A stretch of DNA of 64,000 nt from Amyloporia xantha (Eukaryota > Basidiomycota > Agaricomycetes > Polyporales > Adustoporiaceae). Position numbers and translations under genes: made by a program. The notes under the pieces were generated by a model. It saw only the letters and a list, made by a program, of their open reading frames with translations. It was not told the origin of the DNA and made no database searches. The stretch covers positions 1,240,001 to 1,304,000 of the forward strand of contig JAYKKR010000005.1 in assembly GCA_036971615.1 (NCBI GenBank), written 5' to 3'. This document shows, piece after piece, positions 24,331-35,832 of the stretch; positions within the stretch are counted from its first letter, which is position 1, and every line of letters begins with the position of its first letter.

Positions 24331-25782
24331 AATCCGACATCGCACAGAGCTCAGCAAACATGTGCGGAAGTGTTCCCGTACAGTTCCCATGACGGATAAC
24401 TCAACCGACTATGCAAGTGAAGGAGCCGACGGATATGGGTCGGCTTGGATTCCGCTCTGCAGGATACGGCGGAAGAGACGGATATGACGGGTGAGGAGCT
24501 AGATCTAGAAGGCATTAACAATATGCGTGGCGGGGCACTGCAGGTGATCGGTTCATATATGAATGTGCCCGGTATGGCGCAGGATCCGCTCACATATGCC
24601 TTCCGGATGAAGTGAAGGATTGCGTGGAATCAGAATGGAATTAGTGAAGGCAGTCATGAGACACATTTGAATGCCTAAACCGCCGTTCACATTACGACGG
24701 TTACGAATGTGCAACACGGAGCAGGCAAAAGTTGACTTGAAGGACATGCTGCCTCAAGGTTTGCCGTTCACGTTAGCACGGTTCTAGAGCAGCATAACGG
24801 CTGTGAGCAACAGCGGCCAACAATCTTAACGGAATGCAGCTGTTTATACGGATAAGACAGGGTATCCGCCGCGGTGGGCAGCTGCAGACGTTGTGGACGA
24901 TGTGGTCGTACGACGGCAGCAGGGACGACGCTGTCCCGGGGGTGCCGCACATCCTGCCGCATCCGTCGGAATCAATATCCGGCAGGATCCGATCAGCCGG
25001 GTTGACGGCCTCCCCGTGTGATCGCGTCTCGATCGTGACCAGTTCTGATCGCGCCCATAAGCGTGACCCGAGTCGCGTATTCGCAGAGCTGCTGGGATGA
25101 AAGATAGGATCGCGTCGGTACTGCAAGTAGCCTGTGTGAGTGGCGGAAAATCAGTAATTATGGATCGCGCAAGTTACAGATCTAGATGGAGTCCTTGGAC
25201 ATGGCTGCAATATCAATAACATGAAACATCAGTCACGGTCCATTTATCTTCAATTTACCAAGTACTATACTAGTCGACAGCAATGATGGTAAAAGTGGTA
25301 GCTACCGTTGATAGATTGAATCTGCATAACAAATCCGATGCAGAAATGCTACGAGCTCTGACATGAAATTTGAATGAATATGCATGTATGAAATAAAAGG
25401 GGGCTGAATATAATGAGCATCGCCGCCTCGCACTCTGCCGCAGAGCGCGTCGAAGAACTCGCCCTTAGCTCAGCGAAAGATTCTCGAGATCACAGCTGTG
25501 GTGATCTCAACGAAACATTCGATGAGCACAGAGGAGTCCTCCGACGCCGCTCGTGAAAGTTGTCCGAAGCCTAACAGCGTCGGCTGTCTTGCAGCATCCC
25601 AGACCGTTCAAAGCACATCGTTTATATACCTGCACACATACCTAACCATCACAGTGAGTACCCAGCCAGTCTACGATCACCCTTGTGCAAAACAAGCCAG
25701 CTCCAAGGTCATGAGCTAATGACTGCGACAGTCCTCGCATCCCGAGGTATCAATAATTGTACATGATCACGTCACATCGACA
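24331..25782. other. Intergenic, no gene seen
   Basis: About 1.45 kb upstream of the protease and downstream of the signal peptide peptidase. Short frames only, several rich in Arg/Ser. No repeat structure noticed. Confidence 0.5.
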
Positions 25783-27386
25783 TTAAATCTTTTTCTTCTT
25801 AGACCTTTTCTTCGTTTCCCTCCCTTCCACGTCGTCACCTTCCCGCTCACCTTGAGGTGGGGCGGATGAGTTAATCCCTGCGGGCTCGTCAGGTGAACCG
25901 TTATCTGGCGCCGGTGGTGTGGGTTCTCTGCCATTTTGCATCGCTTGGGAAGCCGTCTCTTCTGGTTTTGCCTCTGGCTCGTCACTCCATGCCCATGCAT
26001 GTTTGAATTCGCCCCGGAGGAGCGAAGTGAACAAAAACGACATAATACACGCAGGGCTAGTATCGCGTCAGTGGGTATGCTTTGAGGCGAAGCCTAACGT
26101 GACCTGCTCACCTCAAATACAGAAGCGCCGGCTGTGCCTTTTGAAAGTAGTGCATGACGAACATCGTAGTTCCCAGACCTGCAACGTACGCAGAAATAGC
26201 AGCGTAGAAGTAAGGTTTACTGTAGGAACCTCTGAGTGATGCTTGAGCCGATCGGTGGAAATCATATCGTAGTGCCAGTGCTATGAACAACCCAGGAACT
26301 ACAATGTCGCCTAGGCCAAGCATGGTGAATCCTCGTTCTGTGGAAAAGACGAGCGACTTTGGCCACAGAATTTTGATTGGTACGTCTAGCGTAGTTGCGA
26401 CTTTTACCATCTACGTGCATGTTGATTATGAGTAACCAAATTCCAACGAATGAAGAGCACTTCATCACTTACAACTTCTGTACCGAAAACCCACCAGATG
26501 TCATAGAGGAACAGACCAGATAACAAGACAGAGCCGGTCTTGAAGGAGTCAATTTTGAGGAGTGATAATGCATTGTGTGAGAACGATAGCGCAAGTACGT
26601 CGGTGAGCAGAGCAGATCGGCGCGTAGTGCTCGGGCCAAAAGTGTATAAGACAGATGGTAAAGCACCCATTGGGATCAGAATCCAAGAGGGAGTTCTCAT
26701 GGAAATAGAAGCGACCTCTGCGGCACAATAAATATGAAACCACAGGCGGTAGAATGAGGACAACGTGAATAAGCAACGCACCTTTGGGCCCTTTCAGGAA
26801 CAAAAACTGCGTCTTGTCGAATTGCTTCCACCGAGCGGCACCAACACTCCATCTCACCAGTGAAATTAACGACTGTAACGGCATCGACATGTCAGCGTTT
26901 GATGAACATGCCGAATTGTTCGACCCACGACGTACTCTGCTAACGCTTCCTACACCAGTGATGGTGAAATACCATTGTAGTAACCAGTTGATCCACTCTT
27001 TACCGAAGTACTTCACGACGAGGTACAACCCGAACAACACCACGGACCCGATCTACGGTGAGTGTAGCTATGCGTGAATGGATACTACAGACGCAAGAGT
27101 TTACAACTCACCACAGGAAACAGGTACGCATCATTCGTTGACAGGCGTTCAGGAATTTCTTCTTCATCTTCCTCCTCAGCTTCTACAGGCTTGCCTGGTG
27201 TCACCTTACCTTTCTGAACCTATTCAACCAAGCTAACCTTTAGCAATTCCTCAAGCGACTGGTCGAAGGCATGAGACTAACAGTCACGGATCCAAACGAG
27301 CCGGCATAGATGGAGGTAGCTGCCAGGATCAGAAGACCAGCATAGGATGACAGGAGATCCCAGTCAGGTCCTGGGTTGGTCTTCAT
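25783..27386 (-). CDS. Signal peptide peptidase (intramembrane aspartyl protease, family A22B)
   Basis: 410 residues. Exons: 27386-27288, 27219-27112, 27052-26936, 26872-26782, 26717-26473, 26410-26112, 26056-25783. Polytopic ER membrane protease that cleaves leftover signal peptides and other type II membrane stubs. The three family motifs are present and in order: LFLYDIWWVFGTE (YD), LGLGDIVVPGLF (GxGD), and QPALLYL (PAL). An acidic loop (EAEEEDEEEIPERLS) follows the first membrane segment, as in SPP homologues. The C-terminal tail is hydrophilic and ends KKRSKKKKI; the last four residues fit a KKxx ER-retrieval signal. The start at 27386 was chosen because it puts the first membrane helix about 15 residues from the N-terminus. 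The frame stays open 460 nt further upstream, so a longer form is possible. Confidence 0.93.
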
Positions 27387-27883
27387 GCCAGTGGAGTGCA
27401 ACTTTGAATGTGTGGGCTGCTCTGAGACAATTACAGTCCGAAGAGGTCGGGGAGGTGCACGTGATGCGGACACGTAGCTCGCAAAGCCGCCGGATATGGG
27501 AAGGTCACCTACCCTATCAGGTTCGGTGGCGGACCAGTTCAAACTTCCTGTGGTTCGTACATTATATCGGTACCGCATATGGCCTGCAGCTGGGGATTCG
27601 TCCGTACATTTTACTGCGCCCACACGTTCTATGTACCATTTTAGGGTATCATTTAAATATTCTACGCATGATACTTCATCCCTCGGCCTCCAGCTGACTG
27701 AAGGATTGTTCACCGGTGCATCTCCGAGGCATTTAGTCACCTCGGGTGGTTTGACAATCTCAGTTTTGCCCGCCCAATTGACACTAAGCCTCACCCACAC
27801 AGTATGCATATAAGCAGCGGGCTGGTTTGACATCGTTTTGGAACCCAAGCCGTATCACGACACATGCTGTACCACTCTGCGCT
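27387..27883. other. Divergent promoter region, SPP and TDT transporter 1
   Basis: About 500 bp between divergently transcribed genes. It must hold both promoters. The minus strand has an unbroken frame joined to the SPP start, which I regard as chance or a rare N-terminal extension. Confidence 0.5.
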
Positions 27884-29342
27884 ATGAGGATGGTTGCAGG
27901 CAATGCTCCGAGAACCCTAAAGGATATCGTTCAGTACGTGGCTTCATCATCTGGAAAGTATAATATAATTGACGTATCGGACAGACACTTCTCACCGGCA
28001 TGGTTCACGCTGATAATGGGTGAGCATCAAGCACTTCCGATCGGGCAGACTTGGTCCCCTTTGCATATTGGAATGTTAACATTGGTAGTGCTTCTCTTTG
28101 TTAGGAACGGGGGCAGTGTCAATGTTGTTCAATAACTTCCCCTACGCATACCACTCTGCTACGCTCAAGGTTTTCTCCGCTATCTTGTTCTTTCTGAATC
28201 TCATCCTCTTCATCCTCTTCAACATCCTTAGTCTTTGGCGCTACATCGCCTTCCCTGGACTATGGTCGAGCATGCTCAGGCACCCTGTACAAAGTCTGTA
28301 TCTCGGTACATACCCAATGGGATTCGCCACAATCATCAATGTCGGCGTCAGCCTCATCAACCAAGAGTATCGATTTGGAGGCACAGCATTCCTATATTTC
28401 CTTTGGGCGTGCTGGTGGTACGATGTCATCCTGTCGTTCCTATGCGGATACGTGCTCGTTCACATAATGTCAGTATCGCACGTATTCTGTTTCAATACCA
28501 ACTTACATGTTTGCAAAATTATAGGATGATTCGACAACCCCATCAGATGAAGAACATGACGACCGCGTGGATCCTCCCGCCCGCCGCTCTGGTCGTCGCA
28601 TCGTCTTCAGGCGGAATACTTGCCTCTGCCCTTCAAGAAGTAGACTCTTCGCATGCGCTCCTCACACTCACTATCTCCGCATTCATGGTCATCACTGGTC
28701 TCGTGATAGACTTCATGCTATACACGATCTATTTTCAACGCCTCTTCATACACAGCCTCCCCCAGGGTACGAACGTCCTCAGCTCTTTCATCGCCCTTGG
28801 ACCGACGGGACAGGGAGGCTATTCGATCATGCAGATCGGGAAGGGATTTAAAGCTGCGCTGCCCCTGAGCTATGGCAACTCAGCCTTTCTGCGCGGCGAG
28901 AACACGGGAGACACAATTGATGTGATATGCTTGGTTCTGGCGTTCGTCATGTGGGCGATCACTACAATGTGGTTTTTCTACTCCTTGTTGGCGGTGCAAC
29001 ACGGAGTCCGCGAAGCCCGGTTCTCGTTTAGCTTGCCGTTCTGGGGGCTGATTTTCCCGAATGTACGTCCAGCGGTTGCATTCTTCCCACTGAAAGCGTA
29101 ACATTGATCGGTACCAGGGCGTGTACGCGAATTTAACAATTTCGCTCTACACAGAACTGGACTCGAAGTTCTTCCGCATCTGGGGATCCATTTATGCCGG
29201 CGTCACAATCGCTCTGTGGATTCTCGTGTTCCTGCAGACGCTGCCACTCGTGTGGAGTGGGGTTATATTTAACTCGCCAGACCTTGAGCAGGTGGACAAT
29301 GTGAGAGAGCTGGACAAAGAGGAAGAGACTAGGGTCCAATAG
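27884..29342 (+). CDS. TDT-family transporter 1, sulfite efflux pump SSU1-like
   Basis: 403 residues. Exons: 27884-27933, 27985-28019, 28105-28468, 28525-29062, 29118-29342. Plasma-membrane protein of the tellurite-resistance/dicarboxylate transporter family with about ten helices. Conserved segments in order: HFSPAWFTLIMGTGAVSMLF, NFPY, HPVQSLYLGTYPMGFATIIN, WWYDVILSF, ALVVASSSGGILAS, ALGPTGQGGYSIMQIG, TMWFFYSLLAVQH, PFWGLIFPNGVYAN. These match fungal SSU1 sulfite pumps and the related malate carriers. GTYPMGF and LGPTGQGG are shared with yeast Ssu1, hence the call. Substrate (sulfite versus malate or another anion) is inferred, not shown. The first two coding exons are tiny (50 and 35 nt). 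A paralogue follows on the same strand. Confidence 0.9.
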
Positions 29343-30513
29343 AGGGAGTCTTGGAATGTCGACATTGAGGACCAGCCAATTGTGTCGAGCATGCAAGCTG
29401 CTTAACCATAAGTAGTAAGCAACACTAATACGGCCTCCAATGTGATATTATGGATACAGATGAGAATAATCATTCTTTCGACGGGTTGGCTGCCTGCAGA
29501 AGCCTTTGTCATACATTTACCACTGCCTATCTTCACTAGGGCACGGAGCATCTGATCATTGGCTATCGGCGTCCGTACGGCCAAATAACGTCCATGAGGT
29601 ACCTGCATCATAGTTCGAAGACATGAGACCTATGATCTGAGAAAACCTGTCACATAGGCGTATGCTTACCAGACGCCATTACTTCAGGGAAACTTGGGAA
29701 AGTACAGTCACGGGCGGATCTTCAAGCCACTGGGTGTCAGAGCGCATAAAGTCGTGTGCACGACGAGGGCAGCGATACGTATATTAGATTCGTCGTAAAA
29801 TAAAGCTCAAGCTCTCAGGTCCGATTATGGAGCCGCGTACCTTTTCCCTTCGCACAGCTGCCACAGCATGCCAGAGGGTCAGAGGAATAAATGGGGGCAG
29901 CGTGCAACACATATCGTTCAGATAGTCATACAACGCAGGTGGGCCTACTCTTAGAATTCGGGATGCCAGACGCATTTTGTACGTAGCTCGACCTCGGTGT
30001 CGACGGCAAGCAATCAAGAAGATATCAAGACGCAAGAATTCCGAATTGAACGCTTCTGCTAACCCAGGTGTTATGTCAAGTAGCGGAAAAGGACCGTTTT
30101 ATTCGTTGCAGTGAGATTCGGGGCTGATTATACGAGTACTAGACAGGCATCAGTTCGAGCGTGCTTATGTATGTGGCTTTGTGCGCACGAAGACGATGGC
30201 GCCAAAATTTGAACAACACAGAAGGCAGAATCATTAGACGCCGATCTCGATCGGGAATTCGGAATGAAACTTTGGCTGTGTTGGCTTTGTGCCAATTGCA
30301 ACAGATGACGCCTCCCGTCGCATTACTTTTCCGTGACTCCGTGAGGGATGATTCAGACGACCATGAAGGCCGTCGTTCTCCGATAAAACAGCAAGTATAT
30401 GGGCCGCAAGTCTTGCCGACCCCTATCTCGCCTGCCTCCTTCAAGTTGGTCGCACTTTGTTTAACATAATTTCTCGGCTCCCTTGTCTTGTGCATCAATA
30501 TTGGACACCAACA
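29343..30513. other. Intergenic between the two TDT transporters
   Basis: About 1.2 kb with no recognisable gene. It includes the 3' UTR of the first transporter and the promoter of the second. Short minus-strand frames match nothing known. Confidence 0.5.
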
Positions 30514-32141
30514 ATGCAGTGCAGTAAGCAGCAGTCAGGGAAGCAGCCCATATTGTTACCATACGCCCAGTGGAAGAATTGGCCCCAACGAATTCGGTAT
30601 GTTATTCATCTCGAGTTCACTCTCGCTCAAGCTGACCGTGTCTCACCAGTCACTTCACGCCCGCTTGGCATGCAGTCATTATGGGGACAGGAGTAGTATC
30701 AGCTCTTCTGACTGATTTTCCGTATGGTCAAGAAAACGACAATTTCAAGATCGCGGGTTGTATCTTCTTCATGCTCAACCTTATCCTCTTCGTCTTTGTC
30801 TGCGTCTGCTCCGTCCTTCGATACGTCATGTATCCTGATGTATGTTCACTTATTTTTTAGAAGCATGTCGCTTAGATGTCTTTCTACAGATTTTCTGGCT
30901 TATGCTTGGACATCCGGCACAGAGTCTATTCATTGGTTGCTTTCCAATGGGCATGGCGACACTCATCAACTCCGCTCTGGTGCGTCACTGCTATTCTCTC
31001 GACGTTTTGTCAGTGCCCATGTTCATTTGTGCTCGCCTTCAGGCTATAAACCAAAATTGGGGTTTCGGCGGTGAAGAATTCCTCCGCGCACTATGGGCTT
31101 TCTGGTGGTTGGATTCCGCTTTGTCTTGTCTTGTCGCTTATGGAATGATATACACTATGCAAGTACCTAATCCCATCGAATCATCGATCCTATACTCACT
31201 CCACCAACAGGGCAGTACGCCATGAGCACTCAATCTCGAATATGGCTGCGGTTTGGCTACTTCCTGTCGTCCCTCTAGTCGTCGCATCCTCCACAGGCGG
31301 CCTACTGGCCACAGCGCTGAAGCAACACTCATCTACTCTTTCTCTGGTGACTACTGCCTTCTCCTTTAGCATGCTTGCTATGGGTCTCGCCTTCGCGCTT
31401 ATGATGATTACTATCTACCTCCTCCGCCTAATTATACGCGGCGTGCCAGACCCTGGCCTGGTACTTTCCGCCTTTATCGTCCTCGGCCCACTAGGCCAAG
31501 GCGGCTTCTCGCTCCTTGTCAACGGGACCGCGATCTCAGAACTCCTTCCGCTGCACGTCGGAAGCGACTTCCCGCAGACCGCATTATCAGGGCAGATGAT
31601 ATTCGCGACGTGTTTCTGCGGTGCGTACGCCCTGTGGTCTGTCGGAATCGCATGGGTTGTCGTCGCTGTGTGTTCTATCTATCACGTTGCCGTCATCCGC
31701 CGCATTCGCCTTCATTTCAACATGGGCTACTGGGGGCTGATTTTCCCCAACGGCGTTTTCGCGTTGCTCACAGTGGAGCTCTCGAAGGTGCTTAACAGCG
31801 GCTTCTTCAGGGTCATTGGATCGCTCTGGTCAGGTCAGTTCGTCTACCCATCTAGTAAATCGGTAATCACGCTCAGCCCCCATCTTCCTTCTTTCTAGCC
31901 CTAGTCTTCTTGCTTTGGGCTGCGATCTTCCTGCGCAGCGTTCCCGCATTCATTGACGGGTCGCTTTTCAAGGCACCCTGCCTACCTGATGGCTCGATGC
32001 CCGCTCAGTTGCTACCGACAACGGAGACTGAAGCTCGTACATCTCCAGTCACGGTCGAGAAAAGGTAAGAGTTTTTGGGTGGGACGTATGCTGGTCCTGT
32101 ACAATATATACTCATACGACCACAGGGATAAAGACTTGTAG
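30514..32141 (+). CDS. TDT-family transporter 2, sulfite efflux pump SSU1-like, with a GC-AG intron
   Basis: 427 residues, paralogue of the preceding gene. Exons: 30514-30596, 30650-30839, 30890-30979, 31043-31158, 31211-31833, 31899-32064, 32126-32141. Motifs: HFTPAWHAVIMGTGVVSALL, GHPAQSLFIGCFPMGMATL, FWWLDSALSCLVAYG, PLVVASSTGGLLA, LGPLGQGGFSLL, GYWGLIFPNGVFALL. The intron at 31159-31210 begins GCAAGT instead of GT. Only that donor joined to the acceptor at 31210 keeps the frame (..IYTM|AVRHEHS), so I read it as a true GC-AG intron. Compared with copy 1 it has an extra C-terminal segment. The two copies are clearly diverged, so the duplication is old or the copies have specialised. Confidence 0.88.
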
Positions 32142-32578
32142 GGAATTCAGCAAGCTCCGAATTGCTTCATGTGTCCCTGTTGTAGACTCCCCCTCCTGAA
32201 CTTGCGAGCGAGATATTCTGGCTAGTCTCACCGCGTCATATTCGGCCGCAGAACGTGTTTCCTACTGTAAACGCTATATAATGTACGCTATTAACTCGTC
32301 CTAGTGCTGTCCTTGATCAGTGGCATAAATACAATATAAGAGCAGTCATTTGGTCCACGCTTACATTGCGGCTGAATCTTTCTTCTTGGCCTTCCCCGCA
32401 TCCGAACATCCCTCGATACGCCGGCGGGAAGACGTAATGACCAAATCGGGAAGGTATGTATTCCGTGCCGCAGTGTGTGCCGTCGTGTCAACTTCAAGTT
32501 TGCCCCTTGCGGATGTTGCTGCGTGCTCGTCGGCACCCACACACCTAGGGACACGCTGGAATACTCTTTACTGCAGTC
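32142..32578. other. Promoter region of the PI 4-kinase gene
   Basis: About 440 bp between two plus-strand genes. No gene seen. Confidence 0.5.
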
Positions 32579-35500
32579 ATGCCAAACCGGTCTGAATATC
32601 AACCGTTGGCGCAAGGCATCGACGAGGAAGAAGAGGCGGATGTTGCAGAGGGTCTGTCGCCCGCACCGCAGCCGTCAGCGCGTCTGCGACGCCCCGGGCA
32701 CATTGACCTCAGCAAGTTGGACACTGCATTCAAAAGGTGTTTATCTACTTAAATACCTGGAGGAATGGGGAGGAGCTGACTTACGCAAGATGGACGGAGT
32801 CCATCGCTCAGAAGGTGAAGCGGAGGAAGAAGGTAGAGGACAACTCGAGGAAGGAGATCCTGCACAGCGTATTTGACCCTCCAGTCGCCTCGGTGAACGT
32901 CTATGATGGACCTGTAGGCCTTTGACAACGCTTCCCATTGACGGCTATATGCATTGACGCGTGTTCTCAGACAAAGACACTCGACCACAAGCCGCCAATG
33001 ACGCAGGCAGACTTCGATAGGTGAGCCCTGCCGTGCTGCCTTCTTGATAGGCTTGTCTCACTGACGAGACAAGATTGGTGCAAGCAGTAAAAGACGCCAT
33101 TGGAGAAGGCATACACCCGAAGATGATTACCAAGGGCTCGTCAGGATCATATTTTGCGCGGGCCAAAACCGATGGTCGTGTTCAAACTGTAGCGTGAGGT
33201 CATTGTGACTTCATAAGCGAACGTTTTTCATGTTGTATGACAGAGTGTTCAAACCGAAAGATGAGGAGCCGTACGGACGCCTAAACCCGAAGGTAGGCCG
33301 ACCTCGCATAATTTTCATCACTTACTGGAGGGCGAACTCACATGCAATAGACCACCAAATGGCTCCATAGACAATTCAAGTGGATCATACCATTTGGGCG
33401 AGCATGTCTCATTCCTAACCTCAGGTCAGCGTTTACCGAATATTAGGTTGTTGCTTCTGCTGAAGTTCTATGCAGCTACATTTCCGAAGCCGCTGCATCA
33501 TTACTTGATGAAAGGTTGGATCTACACATAGTCCCTCGAACCGAGCTTGTGCCACTGTCCAGTCCTGTACGTGATGGAGCTCTCCGTGCCTTGACCGGTG
33601 TTTCTGAATGGGCATACAGGCGTTCTTCTACGACTGGTTAGACCGAAAAGCGGCCAAGAAAGGAAAGCCATTACCGGACAAGATTGGCAGTATGCAATAT
33701 TTCCTTCATGGTTACACAGGTTCGTGCGCTATCCCTTACCCTGTATACATGTACTGACACCTTCTCAGATGCGTCTGATTTTCTTCGGAAGCACCCATGG
33801 CCTGGCCGTGCCATATCAGATACCTTTGACGACTCAAATCACCGCAAGAGGAGTCTCTCAAAGAAATTCTTGAATGCGGTCCAGGTTGTCTGTGGAAAGA
33901 CAGGGGACGACGAGGAAGTCTATGACGAGGATGACCGGGAAGATGAGCGACTACTTTTCGATGCTACGGAAAGTAGGACAGGCCAGCCGTTTTACTGGAC
34001 TCCAGCACTGCAGGACAATTTTCGCGAAGAACTCGAGAAGTAGGCAGATATCATGTATTTTCTTTTGGACTCGTACTGACCTGGTTGTTTCTTATAGGCT
34101 GGTTATTCTCGGTAAGACACCCATTGCCCGCTACATGTAGCCGTCTAACGCTTGTACAGATTATCTGATGCTTAACACTGACCGTGGCGCGGACAACTAC
34201 ATGATCAAGTACTGCGACAATGAGCCAGGAAAGTCTTTGGTCGACGTTGCACCTTCGCGCATCTCGCGCCTTGAGACGCCGATGATGACAGAACTCCGAC
34301 GGGCAGAGTCGGCCAACAACTCTCCCCAGCTAGGAGCTGGACCCTCTATTGCGTTAACATATTCACAACCCGGTTACTCGAATCCTCATCTCCCGTATAC
34401 ACGACAGCCGCACATCCATATTGCTGCGATAGATAACTCACTCTCGTTCCCGCATGAGCATCCGAGCGGTTGGCGCTCATACACTTACGGGTGGCTTTAT
34501 CTCCCGGTCACTATAATTGGGCGTCCATTCAGTCAAAAGACTCGGGACCACTTCTTGCCGTTGTTGACATCGAAAGCGTGGTGGGCAGAGACGACTTACC
34601 AGTTGCGCAACTTGTTCGCCATAGATCCAGACTTCCATCCAAAGATGTTCCGCGTGAGTGTGAACATCTGCCTTTTGCGCATTTTTGTGAACGGGTTTCG
34701 TAGAAACAACTGGCAGTGGTCAAGGGACAAGCGTGGAACATTATGCAATCACTCAAACACGCAGTGAGTCGTACTTGCTGGGGCATGTCATCGTACTTTA
34801 GCTCATTCATTCATGACAGGACGAAGGTAACAAATAATATCAACTGCTTTATGTGTAGGCCTAATATGAGATACACAGGTCCTCTTGAGTTGACTCGGCG
34901 ACAGAAAGTATTGGTATGGGATGATGAAGTGGAACTCACTGGCGATATGATCCCGGAATTGGCCACTGGGACGCTCCCATCGCCTCATCGGCCCACGGCG
35001 TCACCACATGCGTCGATCAGTACAATGCCATTGCCGAGACATTCGCGTAGCCACAGCGCATCTGACTTCCCGCCCCCAATGCGTCGTACCTCCTCTGAGT
35101 TCTCAGGTGTTCCTCGTCCAGTCTCATTTGCGAAGAAGTTCACACGTGTACACCCTGCGACGACGGGCGTGACTGTATTAGAGCATATGGAGCGACTAGA
35201 CGCTGTCGAGGCTGGACTGAAGCGCATTGGAGTTGAAGAAAGCGCAATAGATGAGAGCGAAGAGATCGACGTAGGGGAGTCATCAGCATCTGCTTCTCTG
35301 TCAACGTCCAAAGATCATCCCGGAGATGCCGCTATTGATGTGGTATCCCCCTCCGCACGCTCGGAACGTCTTCCCGCTGTACTAGAGGATGAACTGGCGG
35401 CGTCTATGACAGAGGAAGACCTCGTTGCAATGTCGAAGTCAACGTCGCAACTAGAGATATCCCCTACACCGCGACATACTCGTTGGCCTAGCTTCGCTGG

Positions 35501-35687
35501 TCCCCCATCTGATCGGCCAAGTTTGGACTGGTTGCAAGTGGACTCGGCGGAGAGTCCAAAGCCGCGAACCGTAATTGTCGAGGTACGTCACCTCGCTATC
35601 CCCATCTGCCTTCTTGCATTTGTTCTGACGGCTGCCAAACAGCGGCTGGAAACAGTCAACACCCAGCCCCTCTTGTCGTGTTGGTAG
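32579..35687 (+). CDS. LSB6: Type II phosphatidylinositol 4-kinase (LSB6-like)
   Basis: Makes PI4P on vacuolar, endosomal and plasma membranes. It spans 3.1 kb with about ten introns; the product is roughly 830 residues. An acidic N-terminus (MPNRSEYQPLAQGIDEEEE) leads to HIDLSKLDTAFK. The kinase domain begins KGSSGSYFARAKTDGR (nucleotide loop) and continues VFKPKDEEPYGRLNPK, FGRACLIPNLSYISEAAAS, and VPLSSPAFFYDWLDRK. GSMQYFLHGYTDASDFL comes next. The catalytic segment is ILDYLMLNTDRGADNYMIKY and the activation segment is IAAIDNSLSFPHEHPSGWRS, both typical of type II PI4Ks. A region of 120-150 residues inserted between the catalytic and activation segments looks disordered, and so does the long Ser-rich C-terminal tail. 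No CCPC palmitoylation motif was seen. Its stop faces that of the splicing-factor gene at 35833, only about 145 bp away. Confidence 0.92.
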
Positions 35688-35832
35688 TAAATTATCGTTC
35701 ATTGGAACATTGATCATGTTGTCGCATTTTGTCTGCTCGCTTTCGGATACTAATTTCGCTTGTATATTATTGCATTTTGGAGCACTTTGTAATACACCAT
35801 AGACCTTAGATAAAATTATATGGGACATTGAG

